The notes: generated from the letters alone by a model not told the origin. A DNA stretch of 64,000 nt from CALJXB01 sp965225935 (GCA_965225935.1 CBDDCC010000014.1:62001-126000), one strand, 5' to 3'; positions 35,049-45,332 are shown, counted from the first letter of the stretch. Translations and numbers: made by a program.

Positions 35049-36428
35049 TCAGGCGCTGGCGGTCTCGCCTTCGGGCGCTTCCGGGCCGTTGGTCGTGGTG
35101 TGCTGGACCATACCCTCCTGCAGGGAGATGTTGTCGAGGGCGTCGACCAGCAGGTCCACGTTCATGCGCGGGGCGGTGCCGTCGTATTTGCAGGCGGCGA
35201 TGATCTGCTCGACGATGAAGCGCGGCTGGTAGAAGGCCAAGGGCTGGTTCAGCACGTTCTGGATCTTGTCGATCACGTAGTTGGCGACCGAATTGTCGTA
35301 GGGCACGTTGTGCTTCTCGCAGAGCATGCGGAAGACCCGGCGGTAGTGCTCCTCGGTCGGCTCCTTGACCTCCACCTTGTAGGCGATGCGGCGCAGGAAC
35401 GCCGGGTCCATGAGGTCCTCCGGCGTCAGGTTGGTGGCGAAGATGACCAGCACGTCGAAGGGCACCGTGAAGGTGCGGCCCGAGCTCAGGGTCAGGTAGT
35501 CGACCCGCTTCTCCAGCGGCGTGATCCAGCGATTGAGGAGCGCCTCGGGCTCGACCAACTGGCGGCCCAGGTCGTCGATCAGGAAGGTGCCGCCCATGGC
35601 CTTCACGTGGAGCGGCGCCTCGTAGAACTTGGAATGCTCGTTGAACTGGAGGTCGAGCATCTCCAGCGTCAGCTCGCCGCCGGCGATCACCGTCGGCCGG
35701 CGGCAGGCGACCCAGCGGGCATCGATCTCGCGCGACTTGTAGCCGGCGATCTCCGGCACCGCGCGCAGCAGGGTCGAGGCGTCGCTCTCGCGCACGTGGA
35801 TGGCCGGGTCGAAGACCTTGATGATGTGGCCGTCCACCTCGATGCAGTAGGGGACGAAGACGATCTCCTGGAAGACGCCGCCGACGATCTCGCCGATGGT
35901 GGTCTTGCCGTTGCCCGGCGCGCCGTAGAGCAGCATGGCGCGGGCCGAGTTGATGGCCTGGCCGAGCCGGCGCACCAGCGCCTCGGGCACCACGTAGTTG
36001 TTCAGGCCCTGCTCGATCGCCTGCTTCTCGACCCGCTCGCCGATCAGCGGCTGGCGCCGGATCTGCTGGTAGTAGGCGTTGAGGGAGACCGGCACCGGGC
36101 CGATGTACTGGGAGAGGTTCAGCGCGTCGGCCGCCCAGTCCTTGCCCTTGTCGGTCAGGCCGTAGCGGATCTCCGACTGCAGGCTGGCGCCCGCCGAGCC
36201 CCGGGTCTCCACCAGCATCTGGGCGCGCGCCTCGTCCAGCAGGTCGTTGACGATCGCCCGGCTGATCTTCATGACGTCGGCCAGCTCGGATTCCAGCTCC
36301 AGGCCGTGCACGTACATGGCCTTCATCATGATCCGGAGCAGGTTGTTGAGGCCGATGCCCGTTTCCTTGATGGAGTTCGGGGCCTCGGGCACACGGGACG
36401 CGGAGCGGGACTCGAATACGCTGTTCAT
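35049..36428 (-). CDS. AAA-family ATPase
   Basis: A 459-residue protein starting MNSVFESRSA. An N-terminal winged-helix-like region (NNLLRIMMKAMYVHGLELESELADVM, YGLTDKGKDWAADAL) precedes a single AAA+ domain. That domain has Walker A YGAPGNGKTT (about 166-175), Walker B TFLIDDLGRQL, sensor-1 FATNLTPEDL and the arginine region DPAFLRRIAYKVEV. The family is conserved in alphaproteobacteria and may act as a regulator or remodeller near Tad pilus genes, but no partner is adjacent here. Upstream the sequence is AT-rich. An in-frame start at 36461 is less likely. Confidence 0.85.
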   Translation of the reverse strand: MNSVFESRSASRVPEAPNSIKETGIGLNNLLRIMMKAMYVHGLELESELADVMKISRAIVNDLLDEARAQMLVETRGSAGASLQSEIRYGLTDKGKDWAADALNLSQYIGPVPVSLNAYYQQIRRQPLIGERVEKQAIEQGLNNYVVPEALVRRLGQAINSARAMLLYGAPGNGKTTIGEIVGGVFQEIVFVPYCIEVDGHIIKVFDPAIHVRESDASTLLRAVPEIAGYKSREIDARWVACRRPTVIAGGELTLEMLDLQFNEHSKFYEAPLHVKAMGGTFLIDDLGRQLVEPEALLNRWITPLEKRVDYLTLSSGRTFTVPFDVLVIFATNLTPEDLMDPAFLRRIAYKVEVKEPTEEHYRRVFRMLCEKHNVPYDNSVANYVIDKIQNVLNQPLAFYQPRFIVEQIIAACKYDGTAPRMNVDLLVDALDNISLQEGMVQHTTTNGPEAPEGETASA

Positions 36429-36611
36429 GGGAAACCTTTGCAGTCGTGCAGCGTGCGGCAAGATTACAATAAAAACACGAAAAATTCAAAGTCTATATTG
36501 GCTTGGTCAACTAAGGTTTATAAACGTGGTTAACGAGGATTTCCGCTGTCCTTGGGAACTATTGTTGCCTCTGCAAGAATAAATCCAAGTAGTCCGTGAC
36601 GATTGAGCATT

Positions 36612-37070
36612 TCAGCCGCCCGGCCCGATCTCCGGGTCCGCCGGGGTCCACCTGGCCCGCCGCCGCTCGAGGCGGCCGCCCTCATCCTCGCCACCATAGT
36701 CCATATCGCGCGGGCTTTGTGCGAATTGATGGGCCTCGTCGCAGGCCCTGACGTTGATCAGCCCGAAGGCCCCGCCGCCGTCGGGCATGAGGGCGCCGAC
36801 GTAGACCCCGCAGGCCCGGCAGACGAGGAAATCTGCGGTCGCCAGGCCGAAGCGGTAGCGGCTGAGCAGGTCCGGGTCGCGGGCGGCGAAGCTCAGGCGC
36901 CCGGCCGGATCGGAGGAGGAGAGGGCCGCGTGCTGGCGGCAGAAGCGGCAGCCGCAGGCCCGCACCGGCAGGTCCTCCGCCGGCTGGCTGGCGCGCAGGC
37001 GGAAGCCCAGGTTGCCGCAGTGGCAGCCGCCCCGGATCTCATACTCCCTCTCATGGTCTTGTGCGGTCAT
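36612..37070 (-). CDS. GFA-family (glutathione-dependent formaldehyde-activating-like) protein
   Basis: A 152-residue protein with the GFA zinc fold: GGCHCGNLGFRLRA near the N-terminus, CGCRFCRQHAAL at about 40, and VCRACGVYVGAL at about 82, giving the conserved Cys clusters that bind two zinc ions. The C-terminus extends in an Asp/Glu/Arg-rich tail. Despite the family name, most members have unknown substrates. It lies nine bases downstream of the aguB-like gene on the same strand and is likely co-transcribed with it. Confidence 0.88.
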   Translation of the reverse strand: MTAQDHEREYEIRGGCHCGNLGFRLRASQPAEDLPVRACGCRFCRQHAALSSSDPAGRLSFAARDPDLLSRYRFGLATADFLVCRACGVYVGALMPDGGGAFGLINVRACDEAHQFAQSPRDMDYGGEDEGGRLERRRARWTPADPEIGPGG

Positions 37071-37079
37071 GGCGGTCCC

Positions 37080-37958
37080 TCACGATCTTGTGGGGCCGCC
37101 GTCGAGGGTCAGGATCGGCCTGTAGAGGTCCGGGCGGCGGTCGCGGAAGAGGCCCCAGGCGGACCGCTCGGCGCGGATGCGCTCGAGATCGAAGCTGGCG
37201 GTGACGACGGCCGGCTCCTCGCCGCCGGCCTCGGCCACCTTCGCGCCGGTCTGGTCGGCGATGAAGGACTGGCCGTAGAAGGTCATGGTGCAGCTCTCGC
37301 CCGCCTCCCGGCCGATGCGGTTGGAGGCCGCGAGCGGCACCAGGTTGGCGGCGGCGTGGCCCTGCATGGTGCGTTGCCAGTGGCCGCGGCTGTCGAGATC
37401 GGGCGCATGGGGCTCGGAGCCGATGGCGGTGGGATAGAGCAGCAGCTCGGCGCCCTGCAGCACCATGATCCGAGCCGCCTCGGGGAACCACTGGTCCCAG
37501 CAGATCGCGGCGCCGAGGGTGGCGTAGCGGCTCCGGAAGGTCTTGAAGCCCGTGTCGCCCGGGTTGAAGTAGAACTTCTCCTGGTAGCCGGGCCCGTCGG
37601 GGATGTGGCTCTTGCGGTAGCGGCCGAGGCAGCTTCCGTCGGCGTCGAAGAGGGCGAGGGAATTGTAGTAGGCCGTGTTGGCGCGCTCGAAGTAGGAGAC
37701 CGGCAGCACCACCTCCAGCTCCGCCGCGAGCGCCGACATGCGGGCCAGCGTCGGATGCTCCTCGAAGGGCCGGGCGAGCGCGAAGAGCTCCGGCTTCTGG
37801 TCCTTGCAGAAGTAAGGAGTCTCAAACAGCTCCTGCAGCAGCACGATCCGGGCGCCGCGCCCGGCCGCCTCGCGCACCAGGGCTTCGGCCGCGGCCACGT
37901 TCGCCTCCGGGTCCTCGCCGCAGGCCATCTGGGTAGCGGCGACGGTGATCACGCTCAT
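37080..37958 (-). CDS. aguB: N-carbamoylputrescine amidase
   Basis: A 292-residue nitrilase-superfamily amidase that hydrolyses N-carbamoylputrescine to putrescine, CO2 and ammonia. The Glu-Lys-Cys triad is visible: Glu in LLQELFETPYFCKD, Lys in YRKSHIPDGPGYQEKFYF, Cys in GAAICWDQWFPEAAR. The YFCKDQ and DGPGY-x-EKFYF stretches are characteristic of AguB rather than other nitrilases. The gene sits beside puuA-, puuB- and spuC-like genes, so it probably feeds agmatine-derived putrescine into the same pathway. No agmatine deiminase (aguA) lies in the window. Confidence 0.92.
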   Translation of the reverse strand: MSVITVAATQMACGEDPEANVAAAEALVREAAGRGARIVLLQELFETPYFCKDQKPELFALARPFEEHPTLARMSALAAELEVVLPVSYFERANTAYYNSLALFDADGSCLGRYRKSHIPDGPGYQEKFYFNPGDTGFKTFRSRYATLGAAICWDQWFPEAARIMVLQGAELLLYPTAIGSEPHAPDLDSRGHWQRTMQGHAAANLVPLAASNRIGREAGESCTMTFYGQSFIADQTGAKVAEAGGEEPAVVTASFDLERIRAERSAWGLFRDRRPDLYRPILTLDGGPTRS

Positions 37959-38054
37959 GGCTCTCCGCTCGTGACTTTCGGCCTACAGGCCCCCGCCGCG
38001 TCTCGCGCGGGTCCGGCCCGGGGGCGGCGCGCCACCGCCCCCGGGGCGCCTCGA

Positions 38055-39440
38055 TCAGGAGACGCCCAGGTCCTCGGCCGTCTGGTCGATCGCCTGGCGG
38101 GCCCGGGCGATCAGCTCGTCGACCTCCTCCCGGCTGATGACGAGGGGCGGCGACAGCACCATGGCGTCGCGGGTCGCCCGCATCACCAGGCCGTTGGCGA
38201 AGCAGTGGTCGCGGCAGCGGGCGCCTGCCTCGCCGACCGGCTCGAAGTGCTTGCGCGTGTTCTTGTCCTCGACCAGCTCGATGGCCGCGATCAGGCCGAC
38301 GCCGCGCACCTCGCCCACCAACGGGTGGTCGCCGAAGGCCTCCCGCAGGCCGTTCTGGAAGTAGGGGCCGACGTCGTCGTGGACCCGATCGACGATCTTC
38401 TCCTCCTCCAGGATGCGGATGTTCTCGAGCGCCACGGCGCAGGCGACCGGATGGCCCGAGTAGGTGTAGCCATGGGCGAACTCGCCGCCCTTCTCGATCA
38501 GCACCTGGGCGATCTCGTCGCTCACCATGAGGGCGGAGAGGGGCTGGTAGCCCGAGGTCAGCCCCTTGGCCATGGGCATGAGATCCGGCTCGATACCGTA
38601 GCAGTGGCTGCCGAACCAGTGGCCGGTGCGCCCGAAGCCGCAGATCACCTCGTCGGCGGCGAGCAGCACGTCGTGCTCGCGGCAGATGCGCTGCACCTCG
38701 GGCCAATAGGTCTCGGGCGGCACCAGCACGCCGCCGGCGCCCATGATGGGCTCGCCGATGAAGCAGGCGACCTTGTCCGGGCCCAGCTCGAGGATCTTGT
38801 CCTCCAGGGACTTGGCGGCCACCCGGCCGAACTCCTCGGGCGAGAGGTCGCCGCCCTCGTCGTACCAGTGGGGGCATTGGACGTGGTCGAAGCCCGGCAG
38901 CGGCAGGTCGCTCTGGACATGCATGTTGCTCATGCCGCCCAGGCTCGCCGCGGCCATGGTGCTGCCGTGATAGCCGCTGTCGCGGCCGATGAAGACCTTC
39001 TTCTCGGGCCGCTCCTTCAGGTTCCAGTAGTAGCGCACCAGGCGCACCAGGGTATCGTTCGCCTCCGAACCCGAGCAGCCGTAGAAGACGTGGGCGAGCT
39101 TCTCGGGCGTGAGGGCGCTCAGCTTGTCCGACAGCTCCACGGCCGGCGGCGTCGCCGTCTGGAAGAAGGTGTTGTAGTAGGGCAGCTCCTGAAGCTGCCG
39201 GTAGGCGGCCTCGGCCAGCTCCCGGCGGCCGTAGCCCAGGTTCACGCACCAGAGGCCGGCCATGCCGTCGAGAATGCGCTTGCCCTCGGAATCCTCGAGC
39301 CAGACGCCCTCGGCCTTGGTGATGATGCGGGGCCCCTTGGCCTCGGAGAGCTGCTTGTGGTCGGTGAAGGGGTGGAGGTGGTGGGCCGAGTCGGCCTCGC
39401 GCCACCAGGCGGTGGTGTTGCGCAGGGGTTGGACTGTCAT
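38055..39440 (-). CDS. spuC: Class III aminotransferase, putrescine-pyruvate type (SpuC-like)
   Basis: A 461-residue PLP enzyme of the class III omega-aminotransferases. It has HLHPFTDHKQLSE near the start, the PLP phosphate site YGCSGSEANDTLVRLVRYY, the DEVICGFGRTGHWFGS motif with the cofactor-binding Asp, and the Schiff-base Lys in MPMAKGLTSGYQPLSALM. The YPFTD/HPFTDH N-terminus with GYHG later is typical of putrescine- and polyamine-pyruvate aminotransferases. Adjacent puuA/puuB support use on putrescine or its gamma-glutamyl derivative. Substrate specificity is inference. Confidence 0.88.
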   Translation of the reverse strand: MTVQPLRNTTAWWREADSAHHLHPFTDHKQLSEAKGPRIITKAEGVWLEDSEGKRILDGMAGLWCVNLGYGRRELAEAAYRQLQELPYYNTFFQTATPPAVELSDKLSALTPEKLAHVFYGCSGSEANDTLVRLVRYYWNLKERPEKKVFIGRDSGYHGSTMAAASLGGMSNMHVQSDLPLPGFDHVQCPHWYDEGGDLSPEEFGRVAAKSLEDKILELGPDKVACFIGEPIMGAGGVLVPPETYWPEVQRICREHDVLLAADEVICGFGRTGHWFGSHCYGIEPDLMPMAKGLTSGYQPLSALMVSDEIAQVLIEKGGEFAHGYTYSGHPVACAVALENIRILEEEKIVDRVHDDVGPYFQNGLREAFGDHPLVGEVRGVGLIAAIELVEDKNTRKHFEPVGEAGARCRDHCFANGLVMRATRDAMVLSPPLVISREEVDELIARARQAIDQTAEDLGVS

Positions 39441-39533
39441 CTGTCGAAATCCTCTAGCTTGAACGCGCGTTGGAAGGTTCGGGGCGGGCGGCCCGGCCGG
39501 TCGCCCGGGCGCGCCCCTGAAAGCGCGTTCCGG

Positions 39534-39677
39534 CTAGGGATTGAAGCCGATGCGGGCGCAGAGGATCAGCAGCTCGGCGTGCCGGGTGCGCCCCGAGCCG
39601 CGGGCGGCCTCGCGGGACCTTCGTCCGAAGATGCCGAAGTACGCGGGGGTGCCGTTGTGAATGCCGTCGCAGCGCAT
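39534..39677 (-). CDS. Possible small protein between spuC and puuA
   Basis: A 47-codon frame with an excellent ribosome site (GGAGG, seven bases before ATG 39677). It starts MRCDGIHNGTPAYFGIFGRR, has a basic middle and ends AELLILCARIGFNP, with two Cys residues. It fills most of the 290-base gap between spuC and puuA on the same strand. I know no family for it; it could be a real small protein or a leader peptide for the downstream gene. Confidence 0.42.
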   Translation of the reverse strand: MRCDGIHNGTPAYFGIFGRRSREAARGSGRTRHAELLILCARIGFNP

Positions 39678-39732
39678 GGCGTGACCTCCAGGAAAGTTCC
39701 CGGCCGCTCCCTACATAGCATAGATGCGAGGG

Positions 39733-41076
39733 CTATACATTTAACAGAAGGTGCTCGCGCTCCCAAGACGAGATCACCTGCTGGTAGGCGTAGAGCTCGG
39801 TCTCCTTCACGATCCGGGCCGCCTCCACGAACTTCTCGCCCAGGACCGACTTGACCGCCTTGGTGCCGTTGAAGCGTTCCAGGGACTCATAAAGCGTGCG
39901 CGGCAGGGTGTGGGCCAGGCGGTAGGCGCTGCCCGTGACCGGGGCGCGGGGGCTCAGGTCCTGGGTCATGCCCAGGTAGCCGCAGGCGAGCGAGGCGGCA
40001 AGCGCCAGGTAGGGATTGGCGTCGGCGCCGGCGATGCGGTTCTCGACCCGCCGCGCGCCCGCCTCCGAGTGGGGCACCCGCAGGCCCACGGTGCGGTTGT
40101 CGTAGCCCCAGTGGGTGTTGATGGGGGCGTCGGAGTAGGGGATCAGGCGGCGGTAGCTGTTCACGTTGGGCGCCAAGAGCGGCATCATCGCCGGCAGGTA
40201 CTTCTGCAGGCCGGCGATGTGGGCGTGGAACAGCTTGGTGTCCTTGCCGTTCTTCTGGCCGAAGAGGTTGCGGCCGCTCTTCAGGTCGACCACGCTCTGG
40301 TGCACGTGCATGGAGCTGCCGGGCTCGCCCTGCATGGGCTTGGCCATGAAGGTGGCGTAGACCTTGTGGCGCAGGCCCGCCTCGCGCACCGTCCGCTTGA
40401 ACAGGAAGGCCTGGTCGGCCAGCTCCAGCGGCGGCCCGTGGTTGAAGTTGAACTCCATCTGGGCGGCGCCGGCCTCGTGGATCAGGGTGTCGATGCCGAT
40501 CTCCTGGGCCTCGCAGAAGTCGTAGATCTCCTCGAACAGGGGGTCGAACTCGTTGACCGCATCGACGCCGTAGGCCTGGCGGCTGGTCTCGCGGCGCCCG
40601 GAGCGCCCGATGGGCGGCTCCAGCGGGTAGTCCGGGTCGGTGTTGACGTCGACCAGGAAGAACTCCAGCTCCGGCGCCACCAGGCTCTTCCATTTCTTCT
40701 CGGCGTAGCGGGCGATGACCCGCTTCAGGACCTGGCGGGCGGAGAAGGCGACTGGGCTGCCGTCGAAATAGAAGGGGTCGCAGATCACCTGAGCCGTGGG
40801 CTCGGGATACCAGGGCACCAGGCGGATGGTCTCAGGGTCGGGAGCGAGATAGACGTCCGAGGTCGCCGGGTCGGTCACCGTGTCCTCGCGCGGGTAGTCG
40901 CCGGTCACGGTCTGGACGAAGAGGGCTTCCGGGATGCGCAGGCCGTTCTTCTTCATGCCCTCGAGGAAGCGCTCGGCCGGCAGGATCTTGCCCCGGCCGA
41001 TGCCGGCCATGTCCGGCACCAGGCACTCGACCTCCTCGATCTTGTGGTCCTTCAGGAACTTCTCGATGACGCTCAT
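39733..41076 (-). CDS. puuA: Gamma-glutamylputrescine synthetase (glutamine synthetase family)
   Basis: A 447-residue glutamine-synthetase-fold ligase that joins glutamate to putrescine at ATP cost, the first step of the Puu pathway. The N-terminus MSVIEKFLKDHKIEEVECLVPDMAGIGRGK, then APELEFFLVDVNTD and HEAGAAQMEFNFNHG, is characteristic of PuuA-like enzymes. The metal and ATP sites are seen in MAKPMQGEPGSSMHVHQSV and in RVENRIAGADANPYLALAA. The start at 41076 is chosen over 41094 or far-upstream codons by similarity. It is divergent from puuB across a 270-base gap. Confidence 0.93.
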   Translation of the reverse strand: MSVIEKFLKDHKIEEVECLVPDMAGIGRGKILPAERFLEGMKKNGLRIPEALFVQTVTGDYPREDTVTDPATSDVYLAPDPETIRLVPWYPEPTAQVICDPFYFDGSPVAFSARQVLKRVIARYAEKKWKSLVAPELEFFLVDVNTDPDYPLEPPIGRSGRRETSRQAYGVDAVNEFDPLFEEIYDFCEAQEIGIDTLIHEAGAAQMEFNFNHGPPLELADQAFLFKRTVREAGLRHKVYATFMAKPMQGEPGSSMHVHQSVVDLKSGRNLFGQKNGKDTKLFHAHIAGLQKYLPAMMPLLAPNVNSYRRLIPYSDAPINTHWGYDNRTVGLRVPHSEAGARRVENRIAGADANPYLALAASLACGYLGMTQDLSPRAPVTGSAYRLAHTLPRTLYESLERFNGTKAVKSVLGEKFVEAARIVKETELYAYQQVISSWEREHLLLNV

Positions 41077-41294
41077 GGCGCTGCTCTCGTGCATCGACCC
41101 GCGGCGCCCGGCTGGGGCGCGATGTGGCGCGGCGTGGGAAGACGGTGCTTCGTGTCGGACGCTGCCGGGAGAACCCCTGACATCGTTGAGCGCTAGCACG
41201 GGGCCTTCGGGCCTGGCAAGCCGCACGTGGCGGGGCCCTCCGGCGCCCGCGCGCAGCTTGACCGGGCCGGCGAGGGCGGCGTAAGCAGCGCCCC

Positions 41295-41342
41295 CGACCA
41301 ATAGCGCCTCCGACCAATAGCGCCTCCGACCAATAGCGTCCC
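41295..41342. repeat. Three tandem 16-bp repeats just before puuB
   Basis: CGACCAATAGCGCCTC is repeated three times without gaps (41295-41310, 41311-41326, 41327-41342), the last copy with small changes at its end. It ends five bases before the puuB ATG and lies in the divergent puuA/puuB control region, so it may be a regulator-binding array or a replication-slippage product. Confidence 0.8.
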
Positions 41343-41347
41343 CGGCC

Positions 41348-42643
41348 ATGAGCGCCCAGCCCCACGTCCTCTCTTTATATGCCGCAGACGTCGGCCCCCA
41401 GCCGCAGCGCCCGGCTCTGGCCGGAACGCGGCGCGCGGACGTCTGCGTCGTCGGCGCCGGTTTCACCGGCCTCTCGACCGCCCTCAATCTGGCCGAACGG
41501 GGCTACAACGTGGTGGTGCTGGAGGCCAACCGGGTCGGCTGGGGCGCCTCGGGCCGCAACGGCGGTCAGGTGGGGAGCGCCTACCCGGCCGACATGGACT
41601 GGCTGCTGCGGCAGGTCGGCCGCGACGACGCCCGCCGCTTCTTCGCCCTTGCCGAGGAGGCCAAGACCATCGTCCGCCAGCGGGTCGAGCGCCACGGGAT
41701 CCCTTGCGACCTCAAGTGGGGCACCTTCCAGGCCGCCTCCCGGCCGCGCCATCTGAAGGAGATCCGGGCGGCACGGGACCTTTGGGCCGGGACCTTCGAC
41801 TACGAGGGCCTGGTCCTGGCCGAGACGGGGGAGGCGGCCCGGCGCTACGTGAACAGCCCGCGCTACTTCGGCGGCCTCCATGATCCCGGCGCCGGCCAGC
41901 TGCATCCCCTGCGCTACTGCCTGGGCCTGGCGGCGGCGGCCGAGGCCGCCGGGGCCCAAATCCACGAGGCCTCGCCGGTGGTCGACCTGGAGGGGCTGGA
42001 CGGCCGCGGCAAGGTGGCCGCCGGGACGCCGGACGGCCGGGTCGAGGCGGACAGCCTGATCCTCTCAGCCAACGCCTACCTGGGCGACCTGGTGCCCGAG
42101 GTGCGCCGCTACCACGCGCCCTTGGGCTCCTACATGGTGGCGAGCGAGCCCTTGGGCGAGGCGCGGGCGGCCCAGGTGATCCCGGCCGACTGCGCGGTCT
42201 TCGACAGCAAGCACATCCTGGACTACTACCGGCTGTCGGCCGATCGGCGCCTGCTCTTCGGCGGGCGCATCGAGACCTCGCCTTTCCGCGAGCCCGACCC
42301 CCGGGGCGTCCTCGGCGCCCGCATCCGCCGCCTCTTCCCCCAGATCGCCGACACGAAGCTCGACTATGCCTGGGGCGGCACCCTGGCCATGACCTATATC
42401 CGCATGCCCCAGGTCGGCCGGCTCGGAGGGCGGACCTATTTCGCCCAGGGCTATTCCGGCGAGGGGGTGGCCATGAGCGGCCTGGTGGGCAGGGTCCTGG
42501 CGGAGGCGGTGGCCGGCCAGCTCGAGCGCTTCGACCTCTTTCAGCGCCTGCCCCATCGGGTCTTCCCCGGCGGCCGCCTACTGCAGAAGCCCGCGCTCGC
42601 CCTCGGCCTGCTCTGGTATCGCCTCTGCGATCTGATGCCTTGA
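41348..42643 (+). CDS. puuB: Gamma-glutamylputrescine oxidase (FAD-dependent, DAO family)
   Basis: A 431-residue flavoprotein. The FAD-binding Rossmann motif is VCVVGAGFTGLSTALNLAERG, followed by VVLEANRVGWGASGRNGGQ, the signature of glycine-oxidase-like PuuB enzymes. Later come GGLHDPGAGQLHPLRYCLGL, ILSANAYLGDL, RLLFGGRIETSPF and the C-terminal TYFAQGYSGEGVAMSGLVGR. It oxidises gamma-glutamylputrescine to the aminobutyraldehyde, the step after PuuA. No Shine-Dalgarno sequence precedes the ATG; three 16-bp repeats end five bases before it. It converges on the rlmB gene with five bases between. Confidence 0.91.
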   Translation: MSAQPHVLSLYAADVGPQPQRPALAGTRRADVCVVGAGFTGLSTALNLAERGYNVVVLEANRVGWGASGRNGGQVGSAYPADMDWLLRQVGRDDARRFFALAEEAKTIVRQRVERHGIPCDLKWGTFQAASRPRHLKEIRAARDLWAGTFDYEGLVLAETGEAARRYVNSPRYFGGLHDPGAGQLHPLRYCLGLAAAAEAAGAQIHEASPVVDLEGLDGRGKVAAGTPDGRVEADSLILSANAYLGDLVPEVRRYHAPLGSYMVASEPLGEARAAQVIPADCAVFDSKHILDYYRLSADRRLLFGGRIETSPFREPDPRGVLGARIRRLFPQIADTKLDYAWGGTLAMTYIRMPQVGRLGGRTYFAQGYSGEGVAMSGLVGRVLAEAVAGQLERFDLFQRLPHRVFPGGRLLQKPALALGLLWYRLCDLMP

Positions 42644-42648
42644 GAGGC

Positions 42649-43530
42649 CTAACGCGCCCGGCCGAGCAGCTCGTAGAGGGCGACGGCGGCGGCGTTGGAG
42701 ACGTTGAGCTGGTCGATGGGCGGCCGGGTCGGCAGGCGGGCCAGCAGGTCGCAGGCCTCGCGGGTCAGGCGCCTGAGACCCTTGCCCTCGCCGCCGAGCA
42801 CCAGCACCAGGGGACCGCCCGGGTCGGCGGCGGCCAGCTCCCGGGTGCCTTCGCTCGCCAGGCCGAGGATCCAGAAGTCGTGGTCTTTCAAGAGCTTGAG
42901 GGCTCGGGCCAGGTTGCCGGCGTCGAGGTAGGGGACATGGTCGAGGGCGCCGGAGGCGGCCTTGGCGAGCGCGCCCGTCTCGGGCGCCTGGCCGTGGCGG
43001 GGCGCCAGCACCGCCAGCGCCCCGAAGGCCGCCGCCGAGCGCAGCACCGCCCCCACGTTGTGGGGGTCGCTTACCTGGTCGAGGGCCAGAAGCAGGGGCC
43101 GCCGCGGCGCCTCATCCGCTTCGGCAGGCTCCGGAGACCCGGATTCAAGCTCGTCCAGCCACTGGGCGAGGGTGGGCGGCTCCAGCGGGCGGACCTCGAG
43201 CGCCAGGCCCTGGTGCACCGCCCCGGCCGGCAGCAGGTCGTCCAGGTCGCCCCGGCCGGCCCGCCCGGGCGTCAGGCCGCGGGCCGCGAGGCCTTGTTTT
43301 CCGCGGGGTTCCAGGCGCTCCAGGGCCTCCGGCGTGGCGACGGCCCGCAGCACCTGGCGGTCCGGGTTGGCCAGTGCGGCGGCAGCGGCGTGCACGCCAT
43401 AGAGCCAGTAGCGGCCCCGGCCGTCCGCCGCCTGGGCCGCCTTCTGGGCCGCCTTCTGGGCCACCGAGCCCGGCCGTTTGCCCGGCTGAAGCGGGCGCCG
43501 CTGGCGGCCGGGGGGCTTGCGTTTGGCCAT
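42649..43530 (-). CDS. rlmB: 23S rRNA (guanosine-2'-O-)-methyltransferase, RlmB/SpoU type
   Basis: A 293-residue SpoU-class knotted methyltransferase. A basic leader (MAKRKPPGRQRRPLQPGKRPG) precedes an N-terminal substrate-binding domain (YWLYGVHAAAAALANPDR). The catalytic SPOUT domain has motif 1 LALDQVSDPHNVGAVLRSAAAFG, motif 2 LVLVLGGEGKGLRRL and motif 3 IDQLNVSNAAAVALYELL. It should modify G2251 of 23S rRNA in the peptidyl transferase P loop. The start is MAKRK at 43530. It is transcribed away from the tRNA-tuf cluster. Confidence 0.92.
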   Translation of the reverse strand: MAKRKPPGRQRRPLQPGKRPGSVAQKAAQKAAQAADGRGRYWLYGVHAAAAALANPDRQVLRAVATPEALERLEPRGKQGLAARGLTPGRAGRGDLDDLLPAGAVHQGLALEVRPLEPPTLAQWLDELESGSPEPAEADEAPRRPLLLALDQVSDPHNVGAVLRSAAAFGALAVLAPRHGQAPETGALAKAASGALDHVPYLDAGNLARALKLLKDHDFWILGLASEGTRELAAADPGGPLVLVLGGEGKGLRRLTREACDLLARLPTRPPIDQLNVSNAAAVALYELLGRAR

Positions 43531-43633
43531 GCCGCTTCCTACAGTTTCTGCCATGGAGCGCACCGCTCCAGAGTGGCCGCGCAGGGCCGAGCCATAGTAG
43601 TGGCCGATTGCGCGCGTTTCGTCATGTTTGAAG

Positions 43634-43661
43634 TTGACAGTCCCGGTTAAATCACCATAGT
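43634..43661 (+). promoter_or_regulatory. Probable sigma-70 promoter of the tRNA-tuf operon
   Basis: TTGACA at 43634-43639 and CATAGT at 43656-43661, separated by 16 bases, lie about 37 bases upstream of tRNA-Tyr. The -35 is a perfect consensus match. Confidence 0.6.
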
Positions 43662-43698
43662 GCGCAACGCCGTTGCGCTGCTCGTCGTGAAATCAAAG

Positions 43699-43783
43699 GG
43701 AGGGGTGCCCGAGTGGTTAAAGGGGACGGGCTGTAAACCCGTTGGCTATGCCTACGTTGGTTCGAATCCAACCCCCTCCACCA
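43699..43783 (+). tRNA. tRNA-Tyr (GTA)
   Basis: GGAGGGG pairs with CCCCTCC, the anticodon arm CGGG-CTGTAAA-CCCG gives GTA, and a long variable arm fits the class II tRNA-Tyr. The T arm has GGTTCGAATCC. CCA is encoded at 43781-43783. Confidence 0.95.
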
Positions 43784-43886
43784 TCGAGCCTCACTCCGGG
43801 ACAGGGCCATCGACCTTCGAGACGGTCGCGATCCCTGTGATTCCAATGACTTCAGCAGCAGACGGCCGGCGAGGGCGAGATCGATC

Positions 43887-43960
43887 GCGGGTGTAGCTCA
43901 GTGGTAGAGCACCAGCCTTCCAAGCTGGCTACGCGGGTTCGATTCCCGTCACCCGCTCCA
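43887..43960 (+). tRNA. tRNA-Gly (TCC)
   Basis: Acceptor stem GCGGGTG/CACCCGC, anticodon arm CCAGC-CTTCCAA-GCTGG with anticodon TCC, T arm GGTTCGATTCC, encoded TCCA end. It lies between tRNA-Tyr and tuf, the common tRNA-tuf order. Confidence 0.95.
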
Positions 43961-44141
43961 TGCGCGGGACTCCACCGGCAAGGGGCCGGCGGAGCCTTGT
44001 GCTTGTCGGCGCGCGGGAGGGGTCCGTCGACGGGCCCGTAATGAATGGGCCGGGCAAGAGGCCCGGCGGCGGAACGGCGAACCAGGGGCAACCGGTCCTC
44101 GGCGGATGCGAGGGCGGACCTGAACAAGGATACCGACGGAG

Positions 44142-45332
<1,191 letters not shown>

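Noticed and set aside
36603..39854. A 1083-codon plus-strand frame across the GFA, aguB and spuC genes
   Set aside because: It is the shadow of three clearly recognisable minus-strand genes.
41295..41342. Tandem repeats considered as a CRISPR array
   Set aside because: The units are 16 bp with no spacers and no cas genes nearby.
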